This document shows positions 40,103-48,472 of a stretch of 64,000 bases of DNA, piece after piece. Below the pieces are notes generated by a model that had not been told where the DNA came from, searched no databases, and saw nothing but the letters and a program-made list of their open reading frames with translations. The first letter of the stretch is position 1. Each line of letters opens with the position of its first letter. Source of the stretch: Geobacillus icigianus (lineage in GTDB: Bacteria > Bacillota > Bacilli > Bacillales > Anoxybacillaceae). The stretch is taken from NCBI RefSeq assembly GCF_000750005.1, contig NZ_JPYA01000186.1, forward strand, positions 62,001 to 126,000. The letters are read 5' to 3'. Both the position numbers and the translations under genes were made by a program.

Positions 40103-40366
40103 CTAAAGCGATTTGCTTCTAACCTGTTTGACAGCCAAGTCAAAGTTTCTGGCAAAGCTCTTTTGCATCGATGTAACATGAGCGTAGGTATTCAGTGTGA
40201 TCGTAATATCAGCATATATCCCAGCGATTCGGGAGGCCAGATCCGCACGCAATCTTTTCTTTCCGCGTTCAATTTCACAAAACGTAGGGGTAATGTTTAA
40301 CATTTTAGCGATGTGCGTCCCGTGTATGCCACGTTCTTTTCGGAGTTTTCGAATGTTATTATTCAT
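40103..40366 (-). CDS. XRE-type HTH protein fused to a tyrosine-recombinase tail (chimeric remnant)
   Basis: 87 residues, minus strand. Residues 1-50 read as an XRE/Cro helix-turn-helix (IRKLRKERGIHGTHIAKMLN, then ITPTFCEIERGKKRLRADLA). After IAGIYA the text changes to DITITLNTYAHVTSMQKSFA, which is the C-terminal end of a phage/ICE tyrosine recombinase, including the segment that carries the catalytic tyrosine. This looks like a deletion joint between a repressor gene and an integrase gene of a lost mobile element. No clear ribosome site is present and expression is doubtful. AT-rich relative to neighbours. Confidence 0.6.
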   Translation of the reverse strand: MNNNIRKLRKERGIHGTHIAKMLNITPTFCEIERGKKRLRADLASRIAGIYADITITLNTYAHVTSMQKSFARNFDLAVKQVRSKSL

Positions 40367-40378
40367 TTCACATCTATT

Positions 40379-40495
40379 CTAATGGCCGAGAAAAAGCTGA
40401 CGCCAAAGTTGTGAATCTACGGTAATCTGGTATTGAGCCATTTCAAAATCCCCTCTTCCTAGAATGGTGTGGGTAACTTCATTCTTATTGACTTA
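40379..40495 (-). mobile_element. IS256-family element remnant: transposase N-terminus and outer end
   Basis: On the minus strand an ATG (40441-40439) after GAAGAGGGGATTTTGAA encodes MAQYQITVDSQLWRQLFLGH and then a stop at 40379. This is the start of an IS256-type transposase as I recall it from Bacillaceae; the rest is gone. The bases outside it (to about 40495) would be the element's end. The break lies 13 bases from the HTH/recombinase chimera. Confidence 0.6.
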
Positions 40496-40516
40496 ACTCT
40501 GTAAATATAGTAAACT
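40488..40516 (+). promoter_or_regulatory. Promoter of the NlpC/P60 gene, at the IS256 end
   Basis: TTGACT (40488-40493), a 17-base spacer and TAAACT (40511-40516), 42 bases before the gene start. It lies at or inside the presumed outer end of the IS256 fragment, so the element may have provided its -35. Confidence 0.6.
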
Positions 40517-40558
40517 GACAATTGGGAAAAAATTTTGAAATAAAGGAGTTGTTTGGGG

Positions 40559-41272
40559 ATGACCTCTATTCGCAGCCAACCGGCCACGTTCCAACTGGTT
40601 TCCTATCAAGCCAATCAACGTACGACCCAGACCGAGCGCGTACTTTCCAGCAAAGAAGCAGGACTGGCAACAGGGGGAAGCGAAAAGGATTCGGCCGATG
40701 CCGTGCAGATCAGCAGACAGGCGCAAGCGCTCTATCAAGCCTCGCTGCTGGCGAAGCCGGATGCGGCAGAGGCAGTCGCGACTGCGACAGCCAAAGAAAA
40801 CAAAGGAGATGAACTTCGCGGCAAAATTCTGAGTCAGGCCAAGCGCTGGGTGGGGAAAATCCCGTATGCTCAACCCGGTGCGGGTACAGTCAACCTAAAC
40901 AAGGTGACACCCAAATCGATGGATTGCTCCGGTTTTACTTCGTCTGTATATTTGACGGAATTGAATATAAACATCGGCCGGACCACATCTGACCAGATCA
41001 AACGGGGCAGCGAAGTGACAAAAGGCAAAACACCTGATGAAACCAATTTGAAAATCGGGGATCTGATCTTCTTTGACTGGGATGAGGACAAAAAAGTGGA
41101 TCATGTGGCGATGTACGCAGGAAAAGATACCAACGGCAATCATTTGTACATCCACGAAGGGGGAACCGGGTCATCCGCCAATGTCAGAATTGACAAGCTG
41201 GATTATATCTGGAGTAAAAACGTGATGAAAATCAAACGGATCATTCAGGATGATGGCAGCCTGACAAACTAG
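40559..41272 (+). CDS. NlpC/P60 family peptidoglycan endopeptidase without signal peptide
   Basis: 237 residues from the ATG at 40559, ten bases after AAAGGAG. Residues 1-80 are polar and low-complexity with DAVQISRQAQALYQ, a pattern like that seen in proteins tied to flagellar export; there is no Sec signal. From residue ~88 an NlpC/P60 domain follows: C123 in MDCSGFTSSV, H182 in VDHVAMYAG and H199 in LYIHEGG form the expected Cys-His-His site. Such enzymes cut peptide cross-bridges of peptidoglycan. It is paired with an exported protein gene 14 bases downstream, in a foreign segment with codon use unlike the flanks. Confidence 0.8.
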   Translation: MTSIRSQPATFQLVSYQANQRTTQTERVLSSKEAGLATGGSEKDSADAVQISRQAQALYQASLLAKPDAAEAVATATAKENKGDELRGKILSQAKRWVGKIPYAQPGAGTVNLNKVTPKSMDCSGFTSSVYLTELNINIGRTTSDQIKRGSEVTKGKTPDETNLKIGDLIFFDWDEDKKVDHVAMYAGKDTNGNHLYIHEGGTGSSANVRIDKLDYIWSKNVMKIKRIIQDDGSLTN

Positions 41273-41286
41273 GGAGGTCAACTCAT

Positions 41287-41889
41287 ATGAAACGCAAACA
41301 ATGGATCGGGGTCATGGCATGGTGCCTAGCGATAGGAGGGAGCAATCTGCTGACATATGTCTGGAGTCACACCCCGTCTCCCGTCGTACATGCGGATGCT
41401 CCGACTCCCTATGCGTCCAAGGAAAATATTCTGAAAATGAATGAATACATGGATGAGTCTGAACAGTATTATCGGCGTCTGTACCATTTCTACCAACAAA
41501 ATGCTCCTGCACCTTTGGCAAAAAATGAAAAAATTCGGGTCGTTTACGAATTTGTCGAAAGCTACTTTCACCGTGACCCGAAGGAACTGCTGAAGTGGAT
41601 CGAGGGAGACAAGGCAATGCAAAAGTGGAAACAACATCCTCGTCTGCAGAATACAAGCAATGACATCAGGCAAATCGTGTGTTACGATCCGGTACAACCA
41701 CTGAAGGAATGCAGTCCGAATCAGGTTGAGGTCACCATTATTCGCAACAAGTTGCCCGAATTTGACCGGTTCAACGACTACGCCGACCGGATGGAACGAT
41801 TTGATACCTATCGGGAGAAGTGGGTTCTCCAACTGAAAAAGAAGGGGAACACCTATAAAGTCATCGACTGGTCGATCCAGGCCAAATAG
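41287..41889 (+). CDS. Exported hypothetical protein next to the NlpC/P60 gene
   Basis: 200 residues. Starts at an ATG after GGGAGG, 14 bases past the NlpC/P60 gene, so the two are an operon. N-terminal signal peptide: MKRKQWIGVMAWCLAIGG with probable cleavage near VVHADA (residues 33-38). The mature part is charged and mostly helical, with two cysteines (QIVCYDPVQPLKECSPN) that could form a disulfide, and a C-terminal WVLQLKKKGNTYKVIDWSIQ resembling the end of a NTF2-like or stress-type fold. I do not recognise the family. It could be an inhibitor or partner of the hydrolase; this is inference. Confidence 0.7.
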   Translation: MKRKQWIGVMAWCLAIGGSNLLTYVWSHTPSPVVHADAPTPYASKENILKMNEYMDESEQYYRRLYHFYQQNAPAPLAKNEKIRVVYEFVESYFHRDPKELLKWIEGDKAMQKWKQHPRLQNTSNDIRQIVCYDPVQPLKECSPNQVEVTIIRNKLPEFDRFNDYADRMERFDTYREKWVLQLKKKGNTYKVIDWSIQAK

Positions 41890-42078
41890 ACACAGCGACC
41901 GGATGCCGGTGATTTTGTGGCCAGAGGATGAAGATATGGCTCGATCGGGAGAAATACGATCCCGACTTGTTCCAATCGCTGCTTATTCCATTTGACCCTG
42001 GACGGATACGAGCGTACCCAGTACCTAAGATTGTTGGAAGTCCGAAAAATGATTTCCCTGAGTGCATTGAGGGGGTGC
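41890..42078 (+). pseudogene. SRAP (YedK/HMCES family) C-terminal fragment, frameshifted
   Basis: From 41900 one frame gives RMPVILWPEDED; from 41928 the next frame gives KIWLDREKYDPDLFQSLLIP and then AYPVPKIVGSPKNDFPECIE. Read together these are the C-terminal end of an SOS-response-associated peptidase, a protein that crosslinks to abasic sites in single-stranded DNA. The N-terminal two thirds, with the catalytic Cys2, is absent, and a single-base shift breaks the remainder. It is therefore a dead fragment. Confidence 0.75.
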
Positions 42079-42163
42079 GTGGCAGTAGCCGCAACCTCCT
42101 GTCTTTTTGTCGAAGACCGATTCTCGTACAAGCCTTTTTCAACATCCGAGGGACGCTTTAATG

Positions 42164-42575
42164 TTAATGCAAAATAGCTAAGAATATATCAAGACGCTTC
42201 ATATATTTTTCAGAAGGCCGGTACTCATCATATTATCCTCGTGCTCAACCCAAAAATCTCTCCAAATTCTCTTTTGTTATATCCATGATACAGTCGAGCC
42301 TTCTTGATCCGCTGGCCTAGTGTATGTTCCGGAAGGTTCTCAAAACAACCAAGGTAAGCGATTGACACCCCCAAAGCTTTAGATCATCTTCTAAGATTAG
42401 GCGGGCTTACTGTTGACTTGTTCTGTTCGGCCAGACGAAGAGAACGGACACTGAGACCGGTTGCAGCAGCAAGATCGACAAGCAACATGTTTTTCGCTAA
42501 ACGAGCACGTCTTATGCACCCACCGGGTGTATCATCTTCTGGCAATGCAGGTGACGTTGAAGTTTCCCTGTAAAT
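42164..42575 (-). pseudogene. XRE-family regulator with two HTH regions, broken by a stop and a frameshift
   Basis: Minus strand. The frame reads TPGGCIRRARLAKNMLLVDL, AAATGLSVRSLRLAEQNK and SPPNLRR, then an in-frame TGA at 42386-42384, and continues SKALGVSIAYLGCFENLPEH, TLGQRIKKARLYHGYNKREF and GEIFGLS. A one-base shift follows, after which the text resumes as DEYRPSEKYMKRLDIFLAIL and ends at TAA (42166-42164). Two HTH-like segments are visible. The joined text is coherent, so the damage is recent. The N-terminus is not defined. Confidence 0.7.
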
Positions 42576-42592
42576 CGCCAGTTCTAGGTGGT

Positions 42593-42739
42593 TATCTTCA
42601 CGCGTGCCCCTGCGGATTTTTCGGCTCGCGGGAACAGCGGCAGTGTACCTGCACACCGCCGCAAATCCAGCGATACCGCGCCCGTTTGTCAGGGCCGCTG
42701 TTGGATCGGATCGACATCCACCTTGAGGTGCCGGGCGTA
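42593..42739 (+). pseudogene. ComM/YifB-type Mg-chelatase-like ATPase fragment
   Basis: One open frame gives HACPCGFFGSREQRQCTCTP and then PQIQRYRARLSGPLLDRIDI followed by HLEVPGV. This is the internal NPCPCG...RYRxRxSGPLLDRIDIH block of the ComM/YifB family. About 49 codons remain of a ~500-codon gene, with no start, Walker motifs or C-terminus. It abuts the XRE pseudogene on the other strand. Confidence 0.75.
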
Positions 42740-42786
42740 ACCTTTGCGCTTTTACCACATTGACCACAATTTTGCCCACTAGCTTA

Positions 42787-42811
42787 TTTTATTTCGTTTG
42801 CTGAAATAAAA
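42787..42811. other. AT-rich hairpin near the right edge of the foreign segment
   Basis: TTTTATTTC and GAAATAAAA pair perfectly around GTTTGCT. It could be a weak bidirectional terminator or a mobile-element end; no further support. Confidence 0.35.
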
Positions 42812-42840
42812 GTGTAATGCAATCATGCTCAAAGTCCAAC

Positions 42841-42880
42841 GAAAAATGCTGGGAACGGTCGGTTGTTGCCGGCATTTTTC
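42841..42880 (+). terminator. Hairpin with T-rich tail upstream of tepA
   Basis: GAAAAATGCTGG (42841-42852) pairs with CCGGCATTTTTC (42869-42880), followed by a pyrimidine-rich tract. It probably marks native sequence again and insulates tepA from the foreign segment. Confidence 0.65.
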
Positions 42881-42933
42881 TTTCTTTTTTCGGCCATACT
42901 AAACGTATGACCGACAAGAAAGGAGACGAAACA

Positions 42934-43674
42934 ATGGAGAAGGAGCGTTATTTCCAAGCGGAAGCCGAGGGCGAACAGCCGGAGACAAAGACCGAGGAAG
43001 CAACCGCCGCCATCACCCAACTCGGGCAGACGAACGTTCCGCAAATGGAACTCGATACGAACATTCATTGCTTGACGATCGTCGGCCAAATTGAAGGCCA
43101 TATTCAGCTGCCGCCGCAAAACAAAGCGACGAAATACGAGCATGTCATTCCGCAGATCGTCGCCATTGAGCAAAATCCGAAAATCGAAGGGCTGCTTGTC
43201 ATTTTGAACACTGTTGGCGGCGATGTCGAAGCCGGGCTCGCCATCGCCGAAATGCTTGCGTCGCTGTCGAAACCGACCGTTTCCATCGTGCTTGGCGGCG
43301 GCCATTCGATCGGCGTGCCGATTGCCGTTTCGTGCGACCATTCGTTCATCACCGAGACGGCGACGATGACGATCCACCCGATCCGTCTGACCGGGCTTGT
43401 GATCGGGGTGCCGCAGACGTTTGAGTATTTGGATAAAATGCAGGAGCGCGTCGTCCGCTTCGTGACGAAACATTCGAAGATCAGTGAGGAAAAGTTTAAA
43501 GAGCTCATGTTTTCCAAAGGCAATTTGACGCGCGACATCGGCACGAACGTCGTCGGACCCGACGCCGTCCGGTACGGGCTGATCGACGAGGTGGGCGGCG
43601 TGTCGCAAGCGATGGCGAAGCTGCGCGAGCTGATTGAGATGAAAAAAAGCGGCGAAGGGAAGATCGTTCAATGA
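42934..43674 (+). CDS. tepA: TepA (YmfB), ClpP-class serine protease
   Basis: 246 residues from the ATG at 42934, eight bases after AAAGGAG. ClpP/crotonase fold: [40 protein letters not shown], probable nucleophile in [10 protein letters not shown], and [21 protein letters not shown]. subtilis TepA was described as a translocation-enhancing protein linked to signal-peptide handling. No membrane segment or signal is seen, so it is cytoplasmic. The frame runs upstream to 42817 across the hairpin without a ribosome site. Confidence 0.94.
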   Translation: MEKERYFQAEAEGEQPETKTEEATAAITQLGQTNVPQMELDTNIHCLTIVGQIEGHIQLPPQNKATKYEHVIPQIVAIEQNPKIEGLLVILNTVGGDVEAGLAIAEMLASLSKPTVSIVLGGGHSIGVPIAVSCDHSFITETATMTIHPIRLTGLVIGVPQTFEYLDKMQERVVRFVTKHSKISEEKFKELMFSKGNLTRDIGTNVVGPDAVRYGLIDEVGGVSQAMAKLRELIEMKKSGEGKIVQ

Positions 43675-43895
43675 TTTTGTATACGATGATGCCCGAGTAT
43701 TTAGTGTTCCCCACCGACAGGGCGGCGTACGAAAAGCAGAAATTGGTGTATTATGACGGCATCCCGTTTCTTGTGCAAGCCACGGAAACCGGCGAGTATG
43801 AAATCGTGCAAAATTTAAGCACCAATCCTTACCACTTTTTAGAGGCGAAATACGCCCCGGGGGCCCGGTTTCCCGCTTCAGCGGCAACATCGTAA
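43671..43895 (+). CDS. ylzJ: YlzJ-like small protein
   Basis: 74 residues; the ATG overlaps the tepA stop (ATGA). Text [40 protein letters not shown] and [16 protein letters not shown] fits the YlzJ family found between tepA and spoIIIE in bacilli. No signal peptide or membrane segment. Function unknown; tight coupling suggests it acts with TepA. Confidence 0.85.
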   Translation: MILYTMMPEYLVFPTDRAAYEKQKLVYYDGIPFLVQATETGEYEIVQNLSTNPYHFLEAKYAPGARFPASAATS

Positions 43896-43914
43896 TGAAT
43901 TGTTTCGCCATTCA

Positions 43915-43965
43915 TGGTATAATAGTAGACAAACAGAAAAAGCAGCCATTGTTGGCTGCTTTTTT
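43915..43965 (+). promoter_or_regulatory. Extended -10 promoter followed at once by a terminator, before ftsK
   Basis: TGG-TATAAT (TATAAT at 43918-43923) lies 20 bases past ylzJ, without a clear -35. Only 13 bases downstream a terminator begins: AAAAGCAGCC-ATTGTT-GGCTGCTTTT with a T run ending at 43965. ftsK starts at 44005. The terminator may simply end the tepA-ylzJ transcript, or may attenuate ftsK. Confidence 0.6.
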
Positions 43966-44004
43966 CCGGCTTTGCCACTGAAAAGATGTTGGAGTGAACG
44001 ACAC

Positions 44005-46317
44005 ATGGCGAAACGAAAGCGACGAAAAAAAGGAAAACGGCCAAAAGGGCAGTCATGGGTGGACACTGTTCGCTTTGAATTGATCGGCCTTAGCTTGCTC
44101 GCTGTGGCCGTGGTGGCGATAGCCCGCCTTGGGCTCGTTGGGGAAACGCTCGTGCTCATCAGCCGCTTTTTTTTCGGCGAATGGTACATGCTATTGTTGA
44201 TCGGCCTTTTGGCGTTATCAGCGGCGCTTATCTGGCAGCGGCAGTGGCCGTCATGGACGAGCCGCCCGTTTGTCGGCGTGGCGGTCATCGCGGCGGCGCT
44301 CCTGCTTTTAAGCCATGACAGGCTGTTTGCGCTGATGTCGCGCCGCGGACAGTGGGATCCGAGCGTCATGCGGACGACGTGGGCTTTGTTTTGGAATGAA
44401 GCGAGCGGCAAGACGGCCGATGCCGATTTAGGCGGGGGGATGGTAGGCGCTCTGCTGTTTGCCGCCAGTTATCAGCTGTTTGATTCAACTGGGACGAAAT
44501 GGATTTGTTTCCTCTTGTTTCTCATCGGTTTGATCATTCTTACCGGAAAGCCGCTGCGTGACACAGCCGGCCGATGGATCGAGCTTGCCGCATCGGTTGT
44601 TCGTCAAGAATGGCGGGCGTTTCTTGAGGATGTGAAGCAATGGCGGACGGGAAGGAAGGGCAAAGCGAACCGCAGCCAAAGCCGGCGGACGCGGCGCGCG
44701 GCCCGGCCTGAGGAGGAGCCGGCGGACGCGGCGGAGCTGGAAGAGGAAATGCTGTCTCCGCCCCCGATCATCTCCGATTTTGCCGCTGTCCGTTCGGCGG
44801 CTGAGCCGGAAGAGGAGAGCGAACGGGCGGAAGATGATGGGGACAGAGGGAAGCCGACGCCGCCGTTGGCTTTTTCCGCCCATGAAAATACGAACTACGA
44901 CTTGCCGCCGCTCGATTTGCTCCGCTTGCCGAAACCGGCCGGGCAGTCGGCCGACCATGCCAACATTTACGCCAACGCCCGCAAACTGGAGAAAACGTTC
45001 CAAAGCTTTGGCGTCAAGGCGAAAGTGACGCAAGTGCATCTCGGCCCGGCGGTGACGAAGTACGAAGTGTATCCGGACGTCGGGGTGAAAGTGAGCAAAA
45101 TCGTCAGCTTAAGCGACGATTTGGCGCTCGCGTTGGCGGCGAAAGACATCCGCATCGAGGCGCCGATTCCCGGCAAATCGGCGATCGGCATTGAAGTGCC
45201 GAACGAAGAAATCGCGACCGTCTCGCTGCGCGAGGTGCTGGAAGCCGTTGAGCATACCAAGGCGGAAGCGAAGCTTTTAATTCCGCTTGGCCGTGACATC
45301 TCCGGAGAAGTCGTGGCGGCGGAACTAAACAAAATGCCGCATTTATTAATCGCCGGCGCGACCGGCAGCGGCAAGAGCGTCTGCATCAACGGCATCATCG
45401 TCAGCCTGCTTATGCGCACGAAGCCACATGAAGTCAAGCTGATGATGATCGACCCGAAAATGGTCGAGCTGAGCGTGTATAACGGCATTCCTCATTTGCT
45501 GACGCCGGTCGTCACCGATGCGAAAAAAGCGGCCCAAGCGCTGAAAAAGGTCGTCCAAGAAATGGAGCGCCGCTACGAGCTGTTCTCCCACACCGGCACG
45601 CGCAACATTGAAGGGTATAACGAACAGATCCGCCAGCAGAACGAAACGGTGCCGGAACAGCAACCGCTCTTGCCGTACATCGTCGTGATCATCGACGAGC
45701 TAGCGGATTTAATGATGGTGGCGTCATCGGATGTAGAAGAAGCCATCACCCGCTTGGCGCAAATGGCACGGGCGGCCGGCATCCACTTGATTATCGCCAC
45801 CCAGCGGCCATCGGTTGATGTCATCACCGGCGTCATTAAGGCGAACATCCCGTCGCGCATCGCCTTTAGCGTCTCATCGCAAATCGATTCGCGCACGATT
45901 TTGGACATGGGCGGAGCGGAAAAGCTGCTCGGGCGCGGCGACATGCTGTTTTTGCCGATGGGAGCTTCCAAACCGGTGCGCGTGCAAGGGGCGTTCGTTT
46001 CCGATCAAGAGGTCGAAGACGTTGTTCAGTACGTCATCGGCCAGCAGCGAGCGCAATACTATGAAGAAATGATGGTCGAGGACGGCGAGCCATCGGCCGG
46101 CGACCTTGATGACGACTTGTACGACGAGGCCGTCCGCTTGGTGGTCGAAATGCAGAGCGCGTCCGTTTCGATGCTGCAGCGCCGCTTCCGCATCGGCTAC
46201 AACCGCGCCGCCCGCTTGATCGACGCCATGGAAGAGCGCGGCGTCGTCGGGCCGTATGAAGGAAGCAAACCGCGCGCGGTGCTGTGGTCGAAAGAGGACA
46301 TCAAAAAGACATCCTAA
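44005..46317 (+). CDS. spoIIIE: FtsK/SpoIIIE family DNA translocase
   Basis: 770 residues from the ATG at 44005, seven bases after GGAGTGA. Very basic N-terminus ([15 protein letters not shown]), four membrane helices within about residues 30-185, an acidic/charged linker, then the motor: alpha domain, Walker [16 protein letters not shown] near residue 450, Walker [16 protein letters not shown], and the C-terminal gamma winged helix ([20 protein letters not shown]). It pumps chromosomal DNA across the septum in sporulation and division. Position and length match B. subtilis SpoIIIE; the paralogue SftA lacks the membrane part. Confidence 0.95.
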   Translation: MAKRKRRKKGKRPKGQSWVDTVRFELIGLSLLAVAVVAIARLGLVGETLVLISRFFFGEWYMLLLIGLLALSAALIWQRQWPSWTSRPFVGVAVIAAALLLLSHDRLFALMSRRGQWDPSVMRTTWALFWNEASGKTADADLGGGMVGALLFAASYQLFDSTGTKWICFLLFLIGLIILTGKPLRDTAGRWIELAASVVRQEWRAFLEDVKQWRTGRKGKANRSQSRRTRRAARPEEEPADAAELEEEMLSPPPIISDFAAVRSAAEPEEESERAEDDGDRGKPTPPLAFSAHENTNYDLPPLDLLRLPKPAGQSADHANIYANARKLEKTFQSFGVKAKVTQVHLGPAVTKYEVYPDVGVKVSKIVSLSDDLALALAAKDIRIEAPIPGKSAIGIEVPNEEIATVSLREVLEAVEHTKAEAKLLIPLGRDISGEVVAAELNKMPHLLIAGATGSGKSVCINGIIVSLLMRTKPHEVKLMMIDPKMVELSVYNGIPHLLTPVVTDAKKAAQALKKVVQEMERRYELFSHTGTRNIEGYNEQIRQQNETVPEQQPLLPYIVVIIDELADLMMVASSDVEEAITRLAQMARAAGIHLIIATQRPSVDVITGVIKANIPSRIAFSVSSQIDSRTILDMGGAEKLLGRGDMLFLPMGASKPVRVQGAFVSDQEVEDVVQYVIGQQRAQYYEEMMVEDGEPSAGDLDDDLYDEAVRLVVEMQSASVSMLQRRFRIGYNRAARLIDAMEERGVVGPYEGSKPRAVLWSKEDIKKTS

Positions 46318-46322
46318 ACCGA

Positions 46323-46357
46323 ATAAGGCGGGCAAAAATCAGCGCCGCCCGCCTTAT
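46323..46357. other. Inverted repeat after spoIIIE
   Basis: ATAAGGCGGGC and GCCCGCCTTAT are a perfect 11-bp inverted repeat around a 13-base loop, right after the stop. No T run follows, so it is a doubtful terminator. Confidence 0.45.
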
Positions 46358-46443
46358 GATGCATCTTATTGGAAGCGTTATCAAACCTGTTTCTTTTTCT
46401 TCGACAAAATTTGATATCGCCTATTTATTTGCCCAAGAAAACG

Positions 46444-46452
46444 TGATATAGT
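46444..46452 (+). promoter_or_regulatory. Extended -10 promoter of ymfC
   Basis: TGA-TATAGT, about 70 bases before ymfC, in an AT-rich gap. An alternative reading is TTGCCC (46429-46434), 17 bases, TATTTT. Either way transcription starts near 46460. Confidence 0.5.
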
Positions 46453-46520
46453 ATTTTCGAAAAGGTTATATGTCTAATGTCAGAGGTCTGATCTTTAGCG
46501 GAAACGTGGAGGACATTGTC

Positions 46521-47252
46521 ATGTCAATCAAAGCAGACAGCCGCCATCTGTATTTGCAAGTGATCGATCGCTTAAAACGGGATATCGAAACAGGCGTGTA
46601 CAAAGAAAAGCAAAAACTGCCGTCTGAGTTTGAACTGGCCAAGCAGCTCGGAGTCAGCCGGGCGACGCTGCGCGAGGCGCTTCGGGTGCTCGAAGAAGAA
46701 AACGTCATCATTCGCCGCCATGGCGTCGGAACGTTTGTCAATGCTCGTCCGCTGTTTACGTCCGGCATCGAGCAGCTCTCAAGCGTGACCGATATGATCC
46801 GCCAAGCCGGACGCAAACCGGGGACGATTTTTTTATCCTCTTCGATTCAGCATCCGACCGAGGACGACATGCGCCGCTTTCAATGCGGGCCGGACGAGGG
46901 GTTATTGCTGATCGAGCGGGTGCGTACGGCCGATGGCGAACCGGTCGTTTACTGCATCGACAAAATTCTGTGCAAATATTTGCCAAGGGGCATTTCGTAT
47001 GAGCAGGAATCGCTGTTTGAAAGCCTGCACAACCAAGCGCACCGCGACATCGCCTATGCGGTCGCGCGCATCGAGCCGCTCGGCTATCACGAAAAAGTGT
47101 CGCCGATTTTGCAATGCGATCCGGAAACGGCTTTGCTTGTTTTGAAACAAATGCATTTCGATAAAAACGACGAAGCCATCTTTTATTCGATCAACTATTT
47201 TCGCTCCGACAAATTCAGCTTCCATGTCATGCGGAAGCGGTTTGGCTTTTAA
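46521..47252 (+). CDS. ymfC: YmfC, GntR/HutC-family transcriptional regulator
   Basis: 243 residues from the ATG at 46521, seven bases after GTGGAGGA. N-terminal GntR winged helix ([52 protein letters not shown]) and a C-terminal UTRA ligand domain of the HutC type ([20 protein letters not shown] ... [20 protein letters not shown]). It stands 82 bases before a BMP-type nucleoside transporter operon on the same strand, which makes that operon its likely target; the ligand is unknown. Confidence 0.92.
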   Translation: MSIKADSRHLYLQVIDRLKRDIETGVYKEKQKLPSEFELAKQLGVSRATLREALRVLEEENVIIRRHGVGTFVNARPLFTSGIEQLSSVTDMIRQAGRKPGTIFLSSSIQHPTEDDMRRFQCGPDEGLLLIERVRTADGEPVVYCIDKILCKYLPRGISYEQESLFESLHNQAHRDIAYAVARIEPLGYHEKVSPILQCDPETALLVLKQMHFDKNDEAIFYSINYFRSDKFSFHVMRKRFGF

Positions 47253-47334
47253 GGAGGTGAAAACGGGTACATAGAAGCAGAAAGGCAGTTCCATACTAAG
47301 TGAAGAAACCAATTTTTATGTAGGGGGTAAATGG

Positions 47335-48429
47335 ATGATGAAAAAGCGGCTTGGTTTTCTAGTGTCAACGTTGTTTGCCGCCAGCACGATGCTCGCCGCC
47401 TGTGGCGGTCAAGGGGGAAATAATGCCGGGGGCAACGGAAAAGATACGTTCAGCGTCGCCATGGTCACCGACGTTGGCGGGATCGACGACAAATCGTTCA
47501 ACCAGTCGGCTTGGGAAGGATTGCAAAAATTCGGCAAAGACAATGGGCTTGAAAAAGGCCGCGGCGGCTATGACTACTTGCAGTCATCGAGCGATTCCGA
47601 CTACGCCACGAACTTAAACAAACTCGTGCGCAGCGATTTTGATTTGATTTACGGCATCGGCTACTTGATGGGCGACGCGGTGAAAGAAGTCGCCAAGCAA
47701 AACCCGAAAAACCATTTCGCCATCGTCGACACGGTGGTGAACGAGCCGAACGTCGCCAGCATCACGTTCAAAGAACATGAAGGTTCGTTCCTCGTCGGCG
47801 TGGTCGCCGGGTTGATGACGAAAACAAACAAAATCGGGTTTGTGGGCGGCATGGAAATTCCGCTGATCGAGAAATTTGAAAGCGGGTTCCGCGCCGGCGT
47901 CAAAGCCGTCAACCCGAAAGCGAAGGTGGAAGTGCAATACGCCGGGGGGTTCGACCAAGCGGACAAAGGGAAAGCGATCGCCTCGAGCATGTACGCGTCT
48001 GGCATCGATATCATCTACCATGCCTCTGGAGCGACCGGAAACGGCGTCTTCTCAGAAGCGAAAGACTTGAAGAAAAAAGATCCGAACCGTAAAATTTGGG
48101 TCATCGGCGTCGACAAAGACCAAGCGCCGGAAGGGGAAGTGAAAGTGGGCGACAAAACGTACAACGTCACGCTCACTTCGATGGTAAAACGCGTCGATGT
48201 GGCGGTGTATGACTTGGCGAAACAGGCGAAAGCCGGAAACTTCCCGGGCGGCAAAACGATCGAGTACGGATTGCCCGAAAACGGAATTCGCGTCGCTACG
48301 ACTGGCGGCAACGTTCCGGAAAACGTTTTGAAAGCTGTTGATGAGTGGAAACAAAAAATAATTAAAGGTGAAGTGAAAGTCCCGACCAACCGGAAAGAGT
48401 ATGAACAATTCGCTGCGACGATCAAGTGA
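47335..48429 (+). CDS. nupN: BMP-family substrate-binding lipoprotein of a nucleoside ABC importer (NupN-like)
   Basis: 364 residues. Lipoprotein signal peptide with lipobox MLAAC, lipidated Cys at residue 23, then a Gly/Asn-rich tether ([12 protein letters not shown]). The BMP (PnrA-like) fold follows: [60 protein letters not shown] and [12 protein letters not shown]. Members bind purine or other nucleosides at the outer membrane face. Tandem ATGs (47335, 47338) follow AGGGGG. It heads a four-gene importer operon; excess binding protein over the membrane parts is likely because a terminator follows. Confidence 0.92.
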   Translation: MMKKRLGFLVSTLFAASTMLAACGGQGGNNAGGNGKDTFSVAMVTDVGGIDDKSFNQSAWEGLQKFGKDNGLEKGRGGYDYLQSSSDSDYATNLNKLVRSDFDLIYGIGYLMGDAVKEVAKQNPKNHFAIVDTVVNEPNVASITFKEHEGSFLVGVVAGLMTKTNKIGFVGGMEIPLIEKFESGFRAGVKAVNPKAKVEVQYAGGFDQADKGKAIASSMYASGIDIIYHASGATGNGVFSEAKDLKKKDPNRKIWVIGVDKDQAPEGEVKVGDKTYNVTLTSMVKRVDVAVYDLAKQAKAGNFPGGKTIEYGLPENGIRVATTGGNVPENVLKAVDEWKQKIIKGEVKVPTNRKEYEQFAATIK

Positions 48430-48444
48430 CGAACAACGGTAAAG

Positions 48445-48472
48445 AAGGCTAGTGCGTGCGCTAGCCTTTTTC
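48445..48472 (+). terminator. Terminator between nupN and nupO
   Basis: AAGGCTAG and CTAGCCTT pair around TGCGTGCG, followed by TTTTT. Partial termination here would raise the binding lipoprotein above the ATPase and permeases. Confidence 0.8.

Noticed and set aside
42461..42763. A complete 100-residue protein from 42461
   Set aside because: Only the part from 42593 on resembles ComM; the first 44 codons are antisense to the XRE pseudogene and meaningless, with no ribosome site. Kept only as a fragment.
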